Assembly: GCA_000509105.1 (NCBI GenBank)
Contig: BAIF02000109.1
Location: forward strand, 1 to 64,000
Reading direction: 5' to 3'
DNA length: 64,000 nt
From: Clostridiales bacterium VE202-21
Lineage (GTDB): Bacteria; Bacillota; Clostridia; Lachnospirales; Lachnospiraceae
A program made the position numbers and the translations under genes. Every line of letters starts with the position of its first letter. Within the stretch, counting starts at the first letter, position 1. Below are positions 28,001 through 36,885 of the stretch, in pieces. The notes beneath the pieces are model-generated. The model saw only the letters and a program-made list of their open reading frames with translations, had not been told where the DNA came from and ran no database searches.

Positions 28001-28049
28001 AAACAGTATAAAACAGTTGACAACAGTGACATACTGTTATATACTGTTT
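28001..28049 (+). promoter_or_regulatory. Promoter and inverted-repeat operator of the GntR/ABC operon
   Basis: TTGACA (28017-28022) and TATACT (28040-28045) are spaced by 17 bases. AAACAGTATA (28001-28010) is perfectly inverted against TATACTGTTT (28040-28049), and a nested AACAGT (28022-28027)/ACTGTT (28033-28038) lies between. These half-sites cover the promoter and are the likely autoregulatory operator of the YtrA-like repressor encoded next. Confidence 0.75.
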
Positions 28050-28069
28050 ATAGACAAAGGAGGGAGAAA

Positions 28070-28441
28070 ATGAAGCTGATAATTAACAATTCTTCCATGC
28101 AGCCAATCTACGAGCAGATCGTAGCGCAGGTCAGAAATAAGATCATGCAGGGGGAACTTGAAGAAGATACAGCGCTTCCGTCTGTCAGAACATTGGCGAA
28201 GGATCTGAGAGTCAGCGCACTGACCGTAAAAAAGGCCTATGATACCCTGGAACAGGAAGGGTTTGTCGTAACCGTTCATGGAAAGGGAAGCTTTGTAGCC
28301 TGTGCGAATCAGGAACTGATGCTGGAGGAGAAGAAGAAAGAAGTGGAAGCCGACCTGGAAAAAGCGATCAGGAAGGGGAGAAGCTGTGGAATGAGCAATG
28401 AAGAGATTACAGAGTTATTTCAGATTATCTTGGAGGATTAG
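28070..28441 (+). CDS. GntR-family transcriptional regulator (YtrA subfamily)
   Basis: This 123-residue protein is mostly a winged helix (residues 10-75, with LPSVRTLAKDLRVSALTVKKAYDTLEQEG) plus a short C-terminal helical dimerisation tail, the YtrA subfamily plan. Such regulators repress their own ABC transporter operons and respond to cell-envelope stress or unknown small ligands. The start follows GGAGGGAG; the stop is directly upstream of the ATPase gene at 28444. The inverted repeats at 28001-28049 are the likely binding site. Confidence 0.93.
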   Translation: MKLIINNSSMQPIYEQIVAQVRNKIMQGELEEDTALPSVRTLAKDLRVSALTVKKAYDTLEQEGFVVTVHGKGSFVACANQELMLEEKKKEVEADLEKAIRKGRSCGMSNEEITELFQIILED

Positions 28442-28443
28442 CT

Positions 28444-29295
28444 ATGGTATTAAAATTACAAAACGTAGAAAAACATTATGAAAAGTTTGATCTGCAGTGT
28501 TCTCTGGAGGTACACAAGGGATGTGTTACAGGACTGATCGGTCAGAATGGGGCAGGAAAAAGTACCACATTTAAGGCGGTGTTAGGATTAATCGATATCG
28601 ACGGCGGGAAGATCGAACTCTTCGGAAAAGACATCAAGAAGCTTGGAACGGAAGAAAGAGAAAAACTGGGTGTTGTACTTTCTGACTCGGGTTTCAGTGG
28701 TTACCTTTGTATAAAGGACCTCATTCCGGTGATGGCCAGTATGTATCCGGGGTTTGATAAAGTGGAATTTGAAAAAAGGTGCAGAACATTCGAGATTCCA
28801 TTTGAAAAAAAGATCAAAGAATTTTCTACCGGTATGAAAGCAAAGCTGAAAGTTTTGGTTGCGATGTCGCATAAAGCCAGCCTGCTGATCCTGGATGAGC
28901 CGACGGTCGGACTGGATGTGATGGCCAGAAATGAGCTGCTGGATATGATGCGGGAGTATATGGAAGACGGAGAGAGCTCCATTCTGATCAGTTCCCATAT
29001 ATCAAGCGATCTGGAAGGACTTTGTGATGACATTTATATGATTCATAACGGCAGGATTATTATGCACGAAGAGACCGACAGGCTCCTGAGTGACTATGGA
29101 GTAATCAAGGTGACTGAAGCACAGTATGAGAAGCTGGATAAGCGTTTTATCATAAAAAGGAAGAGAGAAGGCTATGGCTATAGCTGCCTGACAAATGAAA
29201 AACAGTTTTACCTGGATAATTATCCGGATGCCACAATTGAACGCGGTAATATTGATGAAACAATAGCAATGATGATACGAGGTGAAGGAAAATGA
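28444..29295 (+). CDS. ABC transporter ATP-binding protein
   Basis: This 283-residue ATPase has Walker A (GQNGAGKST), a signature region that is degenerate (EFSTGMKAKLKV rather than LSGGQ), Walker B (LLILDEPTVGLD) and H loop (ISSHISSD). The STGMK signature is common in ABC-2 systems of the BcrA/YtrB type. It is cotranscribed with the YtrA-like regulator and overlaps the permease gene by four bases. Export of an envelope-active compound is likely but unproven. Confidence 0.93.
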   Translation: MVLKLQNVEKHYEKFDLQCSLEVHKGCVTGLIGQNGAGKSTTFKAVLGLIDIDGGKIELFGKDIKKLGTEEREKLGVVLSDSGFSGYLCIKDLIPVMASMYPGFDKVEFEKRCRTFEIPFEKKIKEFSTGMKAKLKVLVAMSHKASLLILDEPTVGLDVMARNELLDMMREYMEDGESSILISSHISSDLEGLCDDIYMIHNGRIIMHEETDRLLSDYGVIKVTEAQYEKLDKRFIIKRKREGYGYSCLTNEKQFYLDNYPDATIERGNIDETIAMMIRGEGK

Positions 29296-29948
29296 AAGGG
29301 TTAATAATTAAAGATCTCTGTTTACTAAAAAATCAGCTGAATTTCTTTTATATTATATGTATTGTTGGTATTATGATGGCATTTACAAATATGAATCTGC
29401 TATTTATCATGAATTATATTACAATCATTTTCACAATGTTTACACTGACCACCATAAGCTATGATGAGCTTGACAATGGAAGAGCGTTTTTATTTACGCT
29501 TCCCATTACCAGAAAAGGGTATGTCATCGAGAAATATATGCTGGGGATTTTGATCGCTGCTGTGGCATGGATGGTTTCAGGTGGAATCGTATTAGTATTT
29601 ACTGTACTCCGGTATCCTGGGACAGATATTACGGAAAGTGTGATAAGCATGATATTTTATCTGATCATTGCAATTGTATTTCTAGATTTTACACTGCCTG
29701 TCCAGTTGAAATTCGGTGTTGATAAAAGCAGGATAGCAATTATCGGAGTGGTGGGAGCTGTTTTTTTGGTGGTATTTGCCGTGGTGAAGCTTTTGGGGAT
29801 GATGGGGATAGATCTGGTTCTTATAATTGACAGCCTTCCATCTGCAGGACTCGCAGGGGTGGCGTTGTTTGCAGGCATTGGGTGTATACTGTTGACTGTG
29901 GTCTCCTATCTCGCATCATTAAAGATTATTGAGAAAAAGCAGTATTGA
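29292..29948 (+). CDS. ABC-2 type transporter permease
   Basis: This 218-residue protein has six predicted transmembrane helices with short loops and the conserved TISYDELDNGRAFLFTLPI segment (residues 55-73) seen in the small ABC-2 permeases paired with YtrB-like ATPases. The gene overlaps the ATPase gene by four bases (ATGA). No terminator is obvious before tRNA-Thr. Confidence 0.88.
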   Translation: MKGLIIKDLCLLKNQLNFFYIICIVGIMMAFTNMNLLFIMNYITIIFTMFTLTTISYDELDNGRAFLFTLPITRKGYVIEKYMLGILIAAVAWMVSGGIVLVFTVLRYPGTDITESVISMIFYLIIAIVFLDFTLPVQLKFGVDKSRIAIIGVVGAVFLVVFAVVKLLGMMGIDLVLIIDSLPSAGLAGVALFAGIGCILLTVVSYLASLKIIEKKQY

Positions 29949-30052
29949 CAAGTGTCTTACAGGCGTTGGATGGGGCCGCAAAAGGAAGGTAAAGCCGCCG
30001 TCCTTTTGCTAGGTACATCCAATTTGACTTTTGATAAATTTTCAAATATATG

Positions 30053-30082
30053 TTGACAATTAGACTAGGTTTAGTGTATATT
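30053..30082 (+). promoter_or_regulatory. tRNA-Thr promoter
   Basis: TTGACA (30053-30058) and TATATT (30077-30082) with an 18-base spacer lie about 30 bases before the tRNA. Confidence 0.7.
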
Positions 30083-30110
30083 AATATCGTTGCGTAAGTA
30101 ACGCGCACAG

Positions 30111-30183
30111 GCTGTCGTGGCTCAGTCGGTAGAGCGTCGCCTTGGTAAGGCGGAGGTCGGCGGTTCGATTCCGCTCGACAGCT
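30111..30183 (+). tRNA. tRNA-Thr (GGT)
   Basis: The 73-base cloverleaf has acceptor GCTGTCG/CGACAGC, D-arm GGCTCAGTCGGTAGAGC, anticodon loop TTGGTAA (anticodon GGT) and T-arm CGGTTCGATTCCG. The T run directly after it and a hairpin at 30200 follow. Confidence 0.96.
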
Positions 30184-30199
30184 TTTTAAATTTTTTCAG

Positions 30200-30223
30200 A
30201 CTCCCTAAGGGGAGTATTTTTTT
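30200..30223 (+). terminator. Terminator of tRNA-Thr
   Basis: ACTCCCTAAGGGGAGT (30200-30215) forms a short hairpin followed by ATTTTTTT, 16 bases after the tRNA. Confidence 0.85.
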
Positions 30224-30241
30224 GCAGTAATTTCCGTACCA

Positions 30242-30315
30242 CCAAACGAATCAATACGCTGCTCCCGTTCAGCCGCCGCCTCCAGGCGACGAACTTTCCT
30301 ACCGACAGGATGCAC
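30242..30315. repeat. Interspersed repeat family C, copy 2
   Basis: The first 21 bases are identical to 9165-9185. The copies then drift apart but both keep GCCTCCA and CCGA..GGATGCA at similar spacing. It overlaps the region just downstream of dtd (minus strand). Confidence 0.6.
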
Positions 30316-30319
30316 CATG

Positions 30320-30766
30320 TCACAGATCTTCTGAATCTAAAATAATAGTAAAGGGACCGTCGTTGATGAGGCTGACTTTCATTTCTGCCCCGAAACTTCC
30401 GGTCTGCACATTGGGGACGGATGCCCTGCATTTTTCTATGATATATTCATAGAGGGCATTCGCCCTGTCAGGCTGGCCTGCTTCTATGAAGCTGGGGCGG
30501 TTCCCTTTTTTACAGTTTGCGTACAGCGTGAACTGTGAAATCAACAGAAGGCTGCCATCCACGTCAGCCAGAGAGAGGTTTGTCTTGCCGTTCTCATCCT
30601 CAAATATTCTAAGCCCTGTCATCTTACGTACCAGCTTGTCTGCAGTCTCCTCGGTGTCTCTGTCGGATACGCCAATCAGTACGAGAAACCCCTTTTCAAT
30701 AGAACCAATTACATTGCCTTCCACTGCTACTGAAGCCTCGGATACTCTCTGTATCAAAAATTTCAT
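30320..30766 (-). CDS. dtd: D-aminoacyl-tRNA deacylase
   Basis: Dtd removes D-amino acids from mischarged tRNA. The 148-residue protein has the family N-terminus [17 protein letters not shown], the [17 protein letters not shown] active-site block and the C-terminal [11 protein letters not shown], close to the family's NxGPVT motif. I start at 30766 (MKFLIQ), which has a GGAGGAATC ribosome binding site, rather than 24 bases upstream. The usual neighbour relA is not here; it stands alone. Confidence 0.95.
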   Translation of the reverse strand: MKFLIQRVSEASVAVEGNVIGSIEKGFLVLIGVSDRDTEETADKLVRKMTGLRIFEDENGKTNLSLADVDGSLLLISQFTLYANCKKGNRPSFIEAGQPDRANALYEYIIEKCRASVPNVQTGSFGAEMKVSLINDGPFTIILDSEDL

Positions 30767-30982
30767 TTTATGATTCCTCCGTTTTTGCAATTCTTTCAGT
30801 ATTTATTCTATACTGAAGGACGGATAAAGTCCAGCAGGTATAGTAAAAACCTCTGTTTAATTTGCAGCAGCACATGAGACTCGTTTTCTGACCACTTGCC
30901 TTCCCATTTTTACCACATGCGCCTTTTGTATTTACAAGGGAGTTTATATATGGTTAGATAAATGGGTGGAAAGGGAAATGAG

Positions 30983-31435
30983 ATGAAAATACGAATTGAA
31001 ATTGATGAGAATTTAACAGAGGAAGAGGTCATTATCAGAAGCAGCAGCCTGAATGACCAGGTGCAGAAAGTGCAGAAGGCGCTGAGCGAAATCTCCAGGC
31101 AGGAGCAGCGGATCGTATTCTACAAGGAAGAGACAGAGTACTATCTGATGCTTACCGATATCCTTTTCTTCGAGACTGACGGAAAGGCAATCCATGCACA
31201 TACGGTGGATGACATTTACAAAATCCGGCACCGCCTGTATGAACTGGAGGAGATTCTGCCGGGATATTTCATGAGAGTATCCAAGTCTACGATATTGAAC
31301 ACGAAAAGCATCTATGCAATCAATCGTTCCGTATCCACTTCCTGTGTGGTCCAGTTTAAGGAAACACACAAACAGGTATATGTATCCAGATATTATTACA
31401 AGCCGCTTCGAAACCGGCTGGAAGAAAAGAGGTAA
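30983..31435 (+). CDS. LytTR DNA-binding domain protein
   Basis: This 150-residue protein has no receiver domain. It has a charged N-terminus (about 1-45) and a LytTR domain (about 45-148, with ILFFETDGKAIHAHT and YFMRVSKSTILNTKSI). Stand-alone LytTR regulators of this kind are often encoded with a small membrane protein that inhibits or senses for them, and the next gene, four bases on, is a membrane protein. I start at ATG 30983, eight bases after GGAAAGG. Confidence 0.9.
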   Translation: MKIRIEIDENLTEEEVIIRSSSLNDQVQKVQKALSEISRQEQRIVFYKEETEYYLMLTDILFFETDGKAIHAHTVDDIYKIRHRLYELEEILPGYFMRVSKSTILNTKSIYAINRSVSTSCVVQFKETHKQVYVSRYYYKPLRNRLEEKR

Positions 31436-31439
31436 GGAC

Positions 31440-32105
31440 ATGAAAAAAGAACGATTATTCTGGGGAATATTTTTTATCATTGGGGCGGTGCTTCTGGTCA
31501 TCAGCAGACTTGGAATCCTGAATACAAGGATCAGTATCTGGATGCTGCTCTTGTCTGTGATCTTTGCAGCGACACTGATTAAGAGTGCGATCCACAGAAG
31601 CATACCGGGAGTATTGTTTTCTCTGGCTTTTCTCTGCATTATTTATGCAGAGCCGCTGGGAATTACGGCACTGACCCCATGGACGGTTCTGGGAGCGGCT
31701 CTTCTCGGAAGTATCGGCGCGGCATTTTTGTACCGTCCGGAGCGGAGCTGGCATCAACACAGTACCCACTTTGACGGCAGCTTCAGCGAAGTGGAGACGA
31801 TAGACGGGGATGCGATGAGGATGGAAAGCTCTTTTGGCTCCAGCATTAAGTATATTAACTCCGAAGACTTCAGGGGAGCTGGTATCCATTGTTCCTTCGG
31901 TGCCATGAAGGTGTACTTTGACCATGCACAGGTTCCTCAGGGGCAGGCAGCTGTTAAGCTGGATGTTTCCTTTGGTGGTGTGGAACTCTATATTCCACGC
32001 AGCTGGCAGGTGGTAAATCAGTTGAGCGCAGCATTCGGGGGGTTGACGAGAAGGGAAGATGCCAGCCGGACGGGACAGTTTCTCTGGTGCTCAATGGGAA
32101 AGTGA
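31440..32105 (+). CDS. LiaF-like membrane protein
   Basis: This 221-residue protein has four hydrophobic helices in residues 7-97, typical of the LiaI/LiaF transmembrane domain, and a C-terminal region with repeated GAMKVYFD/GGVELYIP beta-strand units of the LiaF C-terminal (cell-wall-active antibiotics response) fold. It follows the LytTR gene by four bases with an AGAGG ribosome binding site. By analogy with LiaF it may hold back its LytTR partner until envelope stress occurs; this is inference. Confidence 0.85.
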   Translation: MKKERLFWGIFFIIGAVLLVISRLGILNTRISIWMLLLSVIFAATLIKSAIHRSIPGVLFSLAFLCIIYAEPLGITALTPWTVLGAALLGSIGAAFLYRPERSWHQHSTHFDGSFSEVETIDGDAMRMESSFGSSIKYINSEDFRGAGIHCSFGAMKVYFDHAQVPQGQAAVKLDVSFGGVELYIPRSWQVVNQLSAAFGGLTRREDASRTGQFLWCSMGK

Positions 32106-32156
32106 GCTTTTCCGGAGTTACAATTATTTATATATAGCAACGGTACATGAGAGGAA

Positions 32157-32208
32157 GAAAGCCCTGCTTATCCGAATTGGATAAGCTTTCGCTGGCTTTC
32201 TCCTTTTT
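32157..32208 (+). terminator. Terminator after the LytTR/LiaF-like pair
   Basis: GAAAGCC (32157-32163) and GCTTATCC (32166-32173) pair with GGATAAGC (32179-32186) and GGCTTTC (32194-32200), followed by TCCTTTTT. Confidence 0.85.
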
Positions 32209-32242
32209 ATGCTGAGGGATTGGATACCCAAAGAAAACCTAA

Positions 32243-32830
32243 TCAGGAGGGGAAAACGAACAGGCCGGCTGCCGGAGGGTAATAAGTGAAGATGAGAAAG
32301 CATACACCTGTAATCAGGACACATATGAAATAGAAAAAGGCAGGGCCCGACAGTCCCCGGCACTTCGCTCCTGATTTTGTTTTGAATATTTTATCGAAAA
32401 GGGTGTTCTCTATATGTCCGGGCAGTAGAAGGGAGTGGCAGCGCACATAAAATGCGGTTAAGACGCTGAATAGAAATGTTAGAATATCCAGCGCCAGCGT
32501 ATGGAATCCCAGAATTCCTGTGTAAGTATAAAAGATAACGGGAATCACCCATGTTCCTGCCAGTATGCCGGCTAGATCTGCCCGGATCAGCCGTTGATAG
32601 TGTCCCGACAGAAAGAAGTATTCCGCGGCACAGAATAACAACATTGGGAAATAGAGAAGCTTCATATGTTCCCAGGTGGATTCATTTACAGGGGCAAAAA
32701 GCCCGATAATGGAGTTATTACCTGTCCAGCTGTAGACAAAATGAAGCAGTGTTCCTGCAGCAGAGACAAAGATGACTCCGATGATTGTACTGATAAACAG
32801 CCGCTTATTTCTTTTGTTAAAAGGTTTCAT
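32243..32830 (-). CDS. DUF6512 family membrane protein
   Basis: This 195-residue protein has five to six transmembrane helices. Its conserved block NESTWEHMKLLYFPML near residue 50 places it in the DUF6512 family of Firmicutes membrane proteins of unknown function. I start at ATG 32830 because GGAGGG lies eight bases before it; 84 bases of upstream frame have no ribosome binding site. It is transcribed convergently with the LiaF-like gene and has no operon partner. Confidence 0.75.
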   Translation of the reverse strand: MKPFNKRNKRLFISTIIGVIFVSAAGTLLHFVYSWTGNNSIIGLFAPVNESTWEHMKLLYFPMLLFCAAEYFFLSGHYQRLIRADLAGILAGTWVIPVIFYTYTGILGFHTLALDILTFLFSVLTAFYVRCHSLLLPGHIENTLFDKIFKTKSGAKCRGLSGPAFFYFICVLITGVCFLIFTYYPPAAGLFVFPS

Positions 32831-33033
32831 TAAGGCACCCTCCAAAAGGATATTTTTTCTAATAGTATGTGCGGAATAACGAGTTCTATACCTGGTTTTT
32901 ACCGGATGCCACATTTTGTCGATTTTTGTTATAATATGTCGGAAAATAGAGTGATTTCCATGAGATTATGATATAATACAAAAAGATTCAGGGGTGATTT
33001 TTCGGTGCAGGCTTGAACGAGGGGGGTAATACC

Positions 33034-33363
33034 ATGAAGAGCCTGGACAGAGAAGATCTTGTTCCGTTAAGAAAATGCCTTGATGAACTGTTGGATTTTA
33101 TTCATGAACTTCAGATGGAAGAGATTCCATATTTTTACAGGTGTCTTGAAAATATGAAATACAATCTGGAGATCTGTTTTCTTGTACAGTATGAGGGATG
33201 GGAGCAGATGGAACAGATTTTAGTACGGGACTGGAGCGCTGCAAATCATGCGATGCTTGGTATTCCAGGATTCGATTTTGCTGCGGAGAGCGCGGCGGAA
33301 AAGGCAGAATTAGACTGCCGGTTTATAGAACTGCTTGCCAATATTGAAACTTTTTTGGCATAG
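33034..33363 (+). CDS. Hypothetical helical protein
   Basis: I do not recognise a family. The 109-residue protein is acidic and almost wholly helical by composition, with no membrane segment. ATG 33034 is eight bases after GAGGGGGG, which supports it being translated. It stands alone between two minus-strand genes. A role is not evident. Confidence 0.65.
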   Translation: MKSLDREDLVPLRKCLDELLDFIHELQMEEIPYFYRCLENMKYNLEICFLVQYEGWEQMEQILVRDWSAANHAMLGIPGFDFAAESAAEKAELDCRFIELLANIETFLA

Positions 33364-33595
33364 TTAAGCAAGAGTTCCCTATCTTTCAGGGGAGCGGGTC
33401 TATATGTGCCACGGTCTGCAAAAAGCCGTCCGGATAATATTACGCCGGTCTTCTGTATGTCTATGAGATCCAAGATAAAGGAGCAGAAAGAAAAGACAGG
33501 AGACTGGCAGAGAGCAACGATGTAATCTGTTATAGTCTGCGGCAGGTGTGGAAACACTCACTTCAGCAGCCTAGGACTCAATTGGAGAGTGAATG

Positions 33596-34474
33596 TCACG
33601 GAAGCAGCAGTTTTTGTTTATATTCGGTAGGTGTCATACCGGTATAATTCCGGAAGAGGGAGGAAAACGTGTTTGGCTTTTGAAAACCGCACAGCAGAGC
33701 GATTTCCTTGATGGAGTAATTGGGATTCTCCAGCAGCAGCTGCGATTTGGCTATGCGTAGTTTTAAAAGATAATTATAAGGCGTTTCGCCGACTGCTTTC
33801 TTGAATGCAGTTATAAAATAAGTGCGGGAAAGGCCGCACATGGCCGCCAGTGTTTCTACCTGCAGGTCATCCGCATAATGCTGGTTCATATAAGAGACAA
33901 TCTGATAGATTCCTTTTTGATACTGCGGAGGAGCTTTCAGGCGGTCTCTTTTTTTACTAAATTCGCAATCTGTGAACACAGAAGCAATGAGGGCCGAGAG
34001 ATGAATAAGCTTGGAGGAATCACGGTTATTTTGTTTAGAAAATTCCTCTTTAAAATACCGGATGTAGGTTCCGGCCTCTTTCGTAAGGTCAAAACTCATA
34101 TCAAACTCTTTTCCATAGCAGCCTTTTTCATGCAGGATCTGTTCAAAAAAGTCCTTTTCAATTACAATATTATCATGGGCAATACTGGAATTGCGGTACC
34201 TGTATGCGTGCATCCGGCCGCTCTGCACGGGATATACACAGCCAGCCTCACCGATATACACAGCGTCTTCATATATGATGAGGGGAAGTGGGCTGTATGG
34301 AATCATGAATTCGTAAGCATGGTGTGAATGGCAGAACGGACTGGAAAGATATTCAGTCGATTCCCCTGCTGAAGCAATCGATAGGACATCGCAGTAATAA
34401 TGCTGACAGTTTCTGTTCAGAAAATTTTTATCTCCATAATGTGCACTGAACAGGCTTTCTAATTTATCGTTCAT
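33596..34474 (-). CDS. AraC-family transcriptional regulator
   Basis: This 292-residue protein has an N-terminal cupin-like sensing domain (residues 20-150, including HSHHAYEFMIPYS) and two C-terminal AraC helix-turn-helix motifs (VETLAAMCGLSRTYFITAFKKAVG and IKEIALLCGFQKPNTFSSLFRN, each only partly quoted from longer helices). It is divergent from the ECF sigma gene, with 224 bases between. The cupin domain suggests a small sugar or metabolite ligand. No transporter adjoins it. Confidence 0.93.
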   Translation of the reverse strand: MNDKLESLFSAHYGDKNFLNRNCQHYYCDVLSIASAGESTEYLSSPFCHSHHAYEFMIPYSPLPLIIYEDAVYIGEAGCVYPVQSGRMHAYRYRNSSIAHDNIVIEKDFFEQILHEKGCYGKEFDMSFDLTKEAGTYIRYFKEEFSKQNNRDSSKLIHLSALIASVFTDCEFSKKRDRLKAPPQYQKGIYQIVSYMNQHYADDLQVETLAAMCGLSRTYFITAFKKAVGETPYNYLLKLRIAKSQLLLENPNYSIKEIALLCGFQKPNTFSSLFRNYTGMTPTEYKQKLLLP

Positions 34475-34698
34475 AACGGCACCCCCCTTTTTTATAGAAT
34501 AACATGAATACTAACAGGCAAACATTGGAAGATAATCGAAATGTTAATGTTGTTTCGTAATATTACGATAAATTTCAGAAATTATTTGTTTCCTATTTAT
34601 AAATTTTTATCAGCAGTCTGAAACTTTTTGCTGTCCCGGTACGTCTAATAAGTGAAAGATAATCATGCCGGCATTGATGAGGGGAAGGAGGTCTTCTG

Positions 34699-35214
34699 TT
34701 GAAATACCTTATTAAAAGAGCACAGAAGCACGACGATCAGGCTTTTGTGGAACTGATCGAACTGGTAAAGCAGGATATGTACAAGACTGCAAGAAGCTAC
34801 CTGCATAAACAGGAAGACATTGCAGATGCCATACAGGAAACGATCATTACATGCTATGAGAATATCGACAGGCTGAAAGAACCCAAGTATTTTAAAACAT
34901 GGCTGATACGTATTCTGATCAACAAATGCAACGACATTTTGAGAGCCGGAAAACGGGAATATCTCTCAAATACTGTTCCGGAACAGGAGGGTACATGTAT
35001 GGCGCTTCAGAATTATGAATTTGAAGAACTGATGAACCAGATGGACGACAAGTATCGGATCGTTTTGCTTTTGTATTATTCGGAAGGTTTCAAGATCAGA
35101 GAAATTGCACAGATACTGGAACTGGAAGAGAGTACGGTCAAGACAAGGCTGGTCCGGGGACGCAGGCAGTTTGAAAGAGTATATGGGCTGGAAGTGGCAG
35201 TTCAAAGGAGGTAG
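34699..35214 (+). CDS. ECF-type RNA polymerase sigma factor
   Basis: This 171-residue sigma-70 factor has region 2 (QEDIADAIQETIITCYENI...KTWLIRILINKCND) and region 4 (REIAQILELEESTVKTRLVRGRRQ) with nothing between, the ECF plan. It starts at TTG 34699, seven bases after AAGGAGG. The next gene encodes a membrane-anchored protein likely to be its anti-sigma factor. Regulation by release from that protein is typical for the class. Confidence 0.93.
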   Translation: MKYLIKRAQKHDDQAFVELIELVKQDMYKTARSYLHKQEDIADAIQETIITCYENIDRLKEPKYFKTWLIRILINKCNDILRAGKREYLSNTVPEQEGTCMALQNYEFEELMNQMDDKYRIVLLLYYSEGFKIREIAQILELEESTVKTRLVRGRRQFERVYGLEVAVQRR

Positions 35215-35219
35215 AAGTG

Positions 35220-36710
35220 TTGAAGAACGAATATTCAAAAAAGAAAATAGAACGAATTTTACAACAGGATGTTGAAATCCCAGAGAAAATAGAGAATCGG
35301 ATTCAGGATACTTATGAGCAGCTGGGGATTGGGAAAAAGGTAGCGATGAAGTATACAAGGAAGCGGCGTACATGGGCAGCGGTGGCGGCAGTGGCGGTGC
35401 TGGCAGTGGGAATGTCTGTTGTCACGCTGGCGGCAAGTAAATTCCTTTCTGCAAATCTTGTGGAGAATGAGAACTCTGTTAAATATGATTTTCAAGTGGA
35501 CAGAGAAAAAGAAGCCCATAAGATATCTGTGGAAGCGACTTATATACCTGAAGGGTATACATTGTACGGAGAAGACAGCCCATATGGAAATAAGTGGCAT
35601 AATGAGGCAAATGGAGGAGCCCTTTCTGTTATCCCATATAATGCAGCGGATCTGGATTACTTAGAGCGTACCGGTGCCGTAGACGTCATGTCTTATTCAA
35701 AGGACTCCCACTTGGACACGCTGGAAATCAGCGGAATGAAGACGGATGTATTTGTGAATGACAGTTTTTACACAGACAGCGAAGAGACGGTTAAGCGTAT
35801 TTATCTATTCAATGAAGAGTATGGATACGGAATAATGGTATGGAGTGAAAGCGACCTTCCGGCAGAGGAAATAGTAAAAGTCGCAGAAGGACTGAAGATT
35901 GAGGTCCTGGAAGAGACCGTTCCCTATATGACAGATGCAGAACTTCAGGATATGGAAGCTTATGCAAAGGGTTGTGCAAAGTCTTATCAGACAGGAGTGG
36001 CAGCCGATGACATCTATGCAATAGGAGATGAAATCAGTGATCCTAATATAATGATGGAGGACGGTCAGCAGATAGATGGCACGGATGATGTCCGTTTTAC
36101 CGTGCAGGATGCGGAAATTCTGGACGCACTTCCACTGTCAGAATACCCGGCAGAGAACTTTGCCAGTTATGATGAAGTTGCTCCGTGGATGGAAGAAGAC
36201 GGTACTCTGAAACCTCATGAGAGATATCGGTATACGGTAGATGAGGATGGCACGGAATCACAGGACGGCGTGCTTGAAACCGTGAAGTCCAAGTATGTTG
36301 TTGTTAAGATGAAAGCGAAAAATTATTCCGATGTGCAGTCAGAGAGCAATCAGATAATGGGCATCTCAATTGCCCCGGATCTGACAACACTGATACCAAG
36401 AGAAGACGGCAGCTGTGCTTATCCAGCGGACAGTTTCAGATCAGCAAATGAAGGGTATGGCATGCAGTGGCTTTCCAATAATGGCAGCAGTTTCCCGATC
36501 TATTACGATGATATATATTATACGGAAGGGATCGAAAGAATGAAATCTGCATTTTTCCGCCCTATGTCAGCAGGAGAAGAGATAGAATACACCCTGGTCT
36601 ATGTTGCAGACGAAGACCAGCTGGATAATCTGTATCTTCGGATATTTGCAGGTGGTACGAATGCGGACGGTAGTGCGATTACAACACCGTACGTTAGAAT
36701 CAGCGAGTAG
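35220..36710 (+). CDS. Membrane-anchored anti-sigma factor-like protein with large extracellular domain
   Basis: This roughly 496-residue protein has a short cytoplasmic region (1-48), one transmembrane helix (about 49-71) and a 420-residue extracellular portion with a DUF4367/DUF4179-like start (ATYIPEGYTLYGEDSPY). It follows the ECF sigma gene by two to five bases and is probably its anti-sigma factor. Start codons GTG 35217 and TTG 35220 are both possible after AAAGGAGG; the latter has better spacing. The extracellular region is acidic and may bind a ligand or peptide that triggers release of the sigma factor. Confidence 0.8.
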   Translation: MKNEYSKKKIERILQQDVEIPEKIENRIQDTYEQLGIGKKVAMKYTRKRRTWAAVAAVAVLAVGMSVVTLAASKFLSANLVENENSVKYDFQVDREKEAHKISVEATYIPEGYTLYGEDSPYGNKWHNEANGGALSVIPYNAADLDYLERTGAVDVMSYSKDSHLDTLEISGMKTDVFVNDSFYTDSEETVKRIYLFNEEYGYGIMVWSESDLPAEEIVKVAEGLKIEVLEETVPYMTDAELQDMEAYAKGCAKSYQTGVAADDIYAIGDEISDPNIMMEDGQQIDGTDDVRFTVQDAEILDALPLSEYPAENFASYDEVAPWMEEDGTLKPHERYRYTVDEDGTESQDGVLETVKSKYVVVKMKAKNYSDVQSESNQIMGISIAPDLTTLIPREDGSCAYPADSFRSANEGYGMQWLSNNGSSFPIYYDDIYYTEGIERMKSAFFRPMSAGEEIEYTLVYVADEDQLDNLYLRIFAGGTNADGSAITTPYVRISE

Positions 36711-36774
36711 GAAGCCTGCAGAATTTTAATTATAAAAGCAGCTGTTTACAGAAGACATAAAATCTAATATAATG

Positions 36775-36812
36775 GAAAGACGGGACGGGGGAACATCCTC
36801 GTTCCGTCTTTC
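36775..36812 (+). terminator. Hairpin after the ECF operon
   Basis: GAAAGACGG (36775-36783) pairs with CCGTCTTTC (36804-36812), extended inward to a 13-pair stem. The T run is weak. Confidence 0.65.
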
Positions 36813-36885
36813 TATTATAACTCGGAGTAGTTTACCTGAAATATCAAACACAGTATTGGGTATTATACAGCAGGAGGAGAAACAG

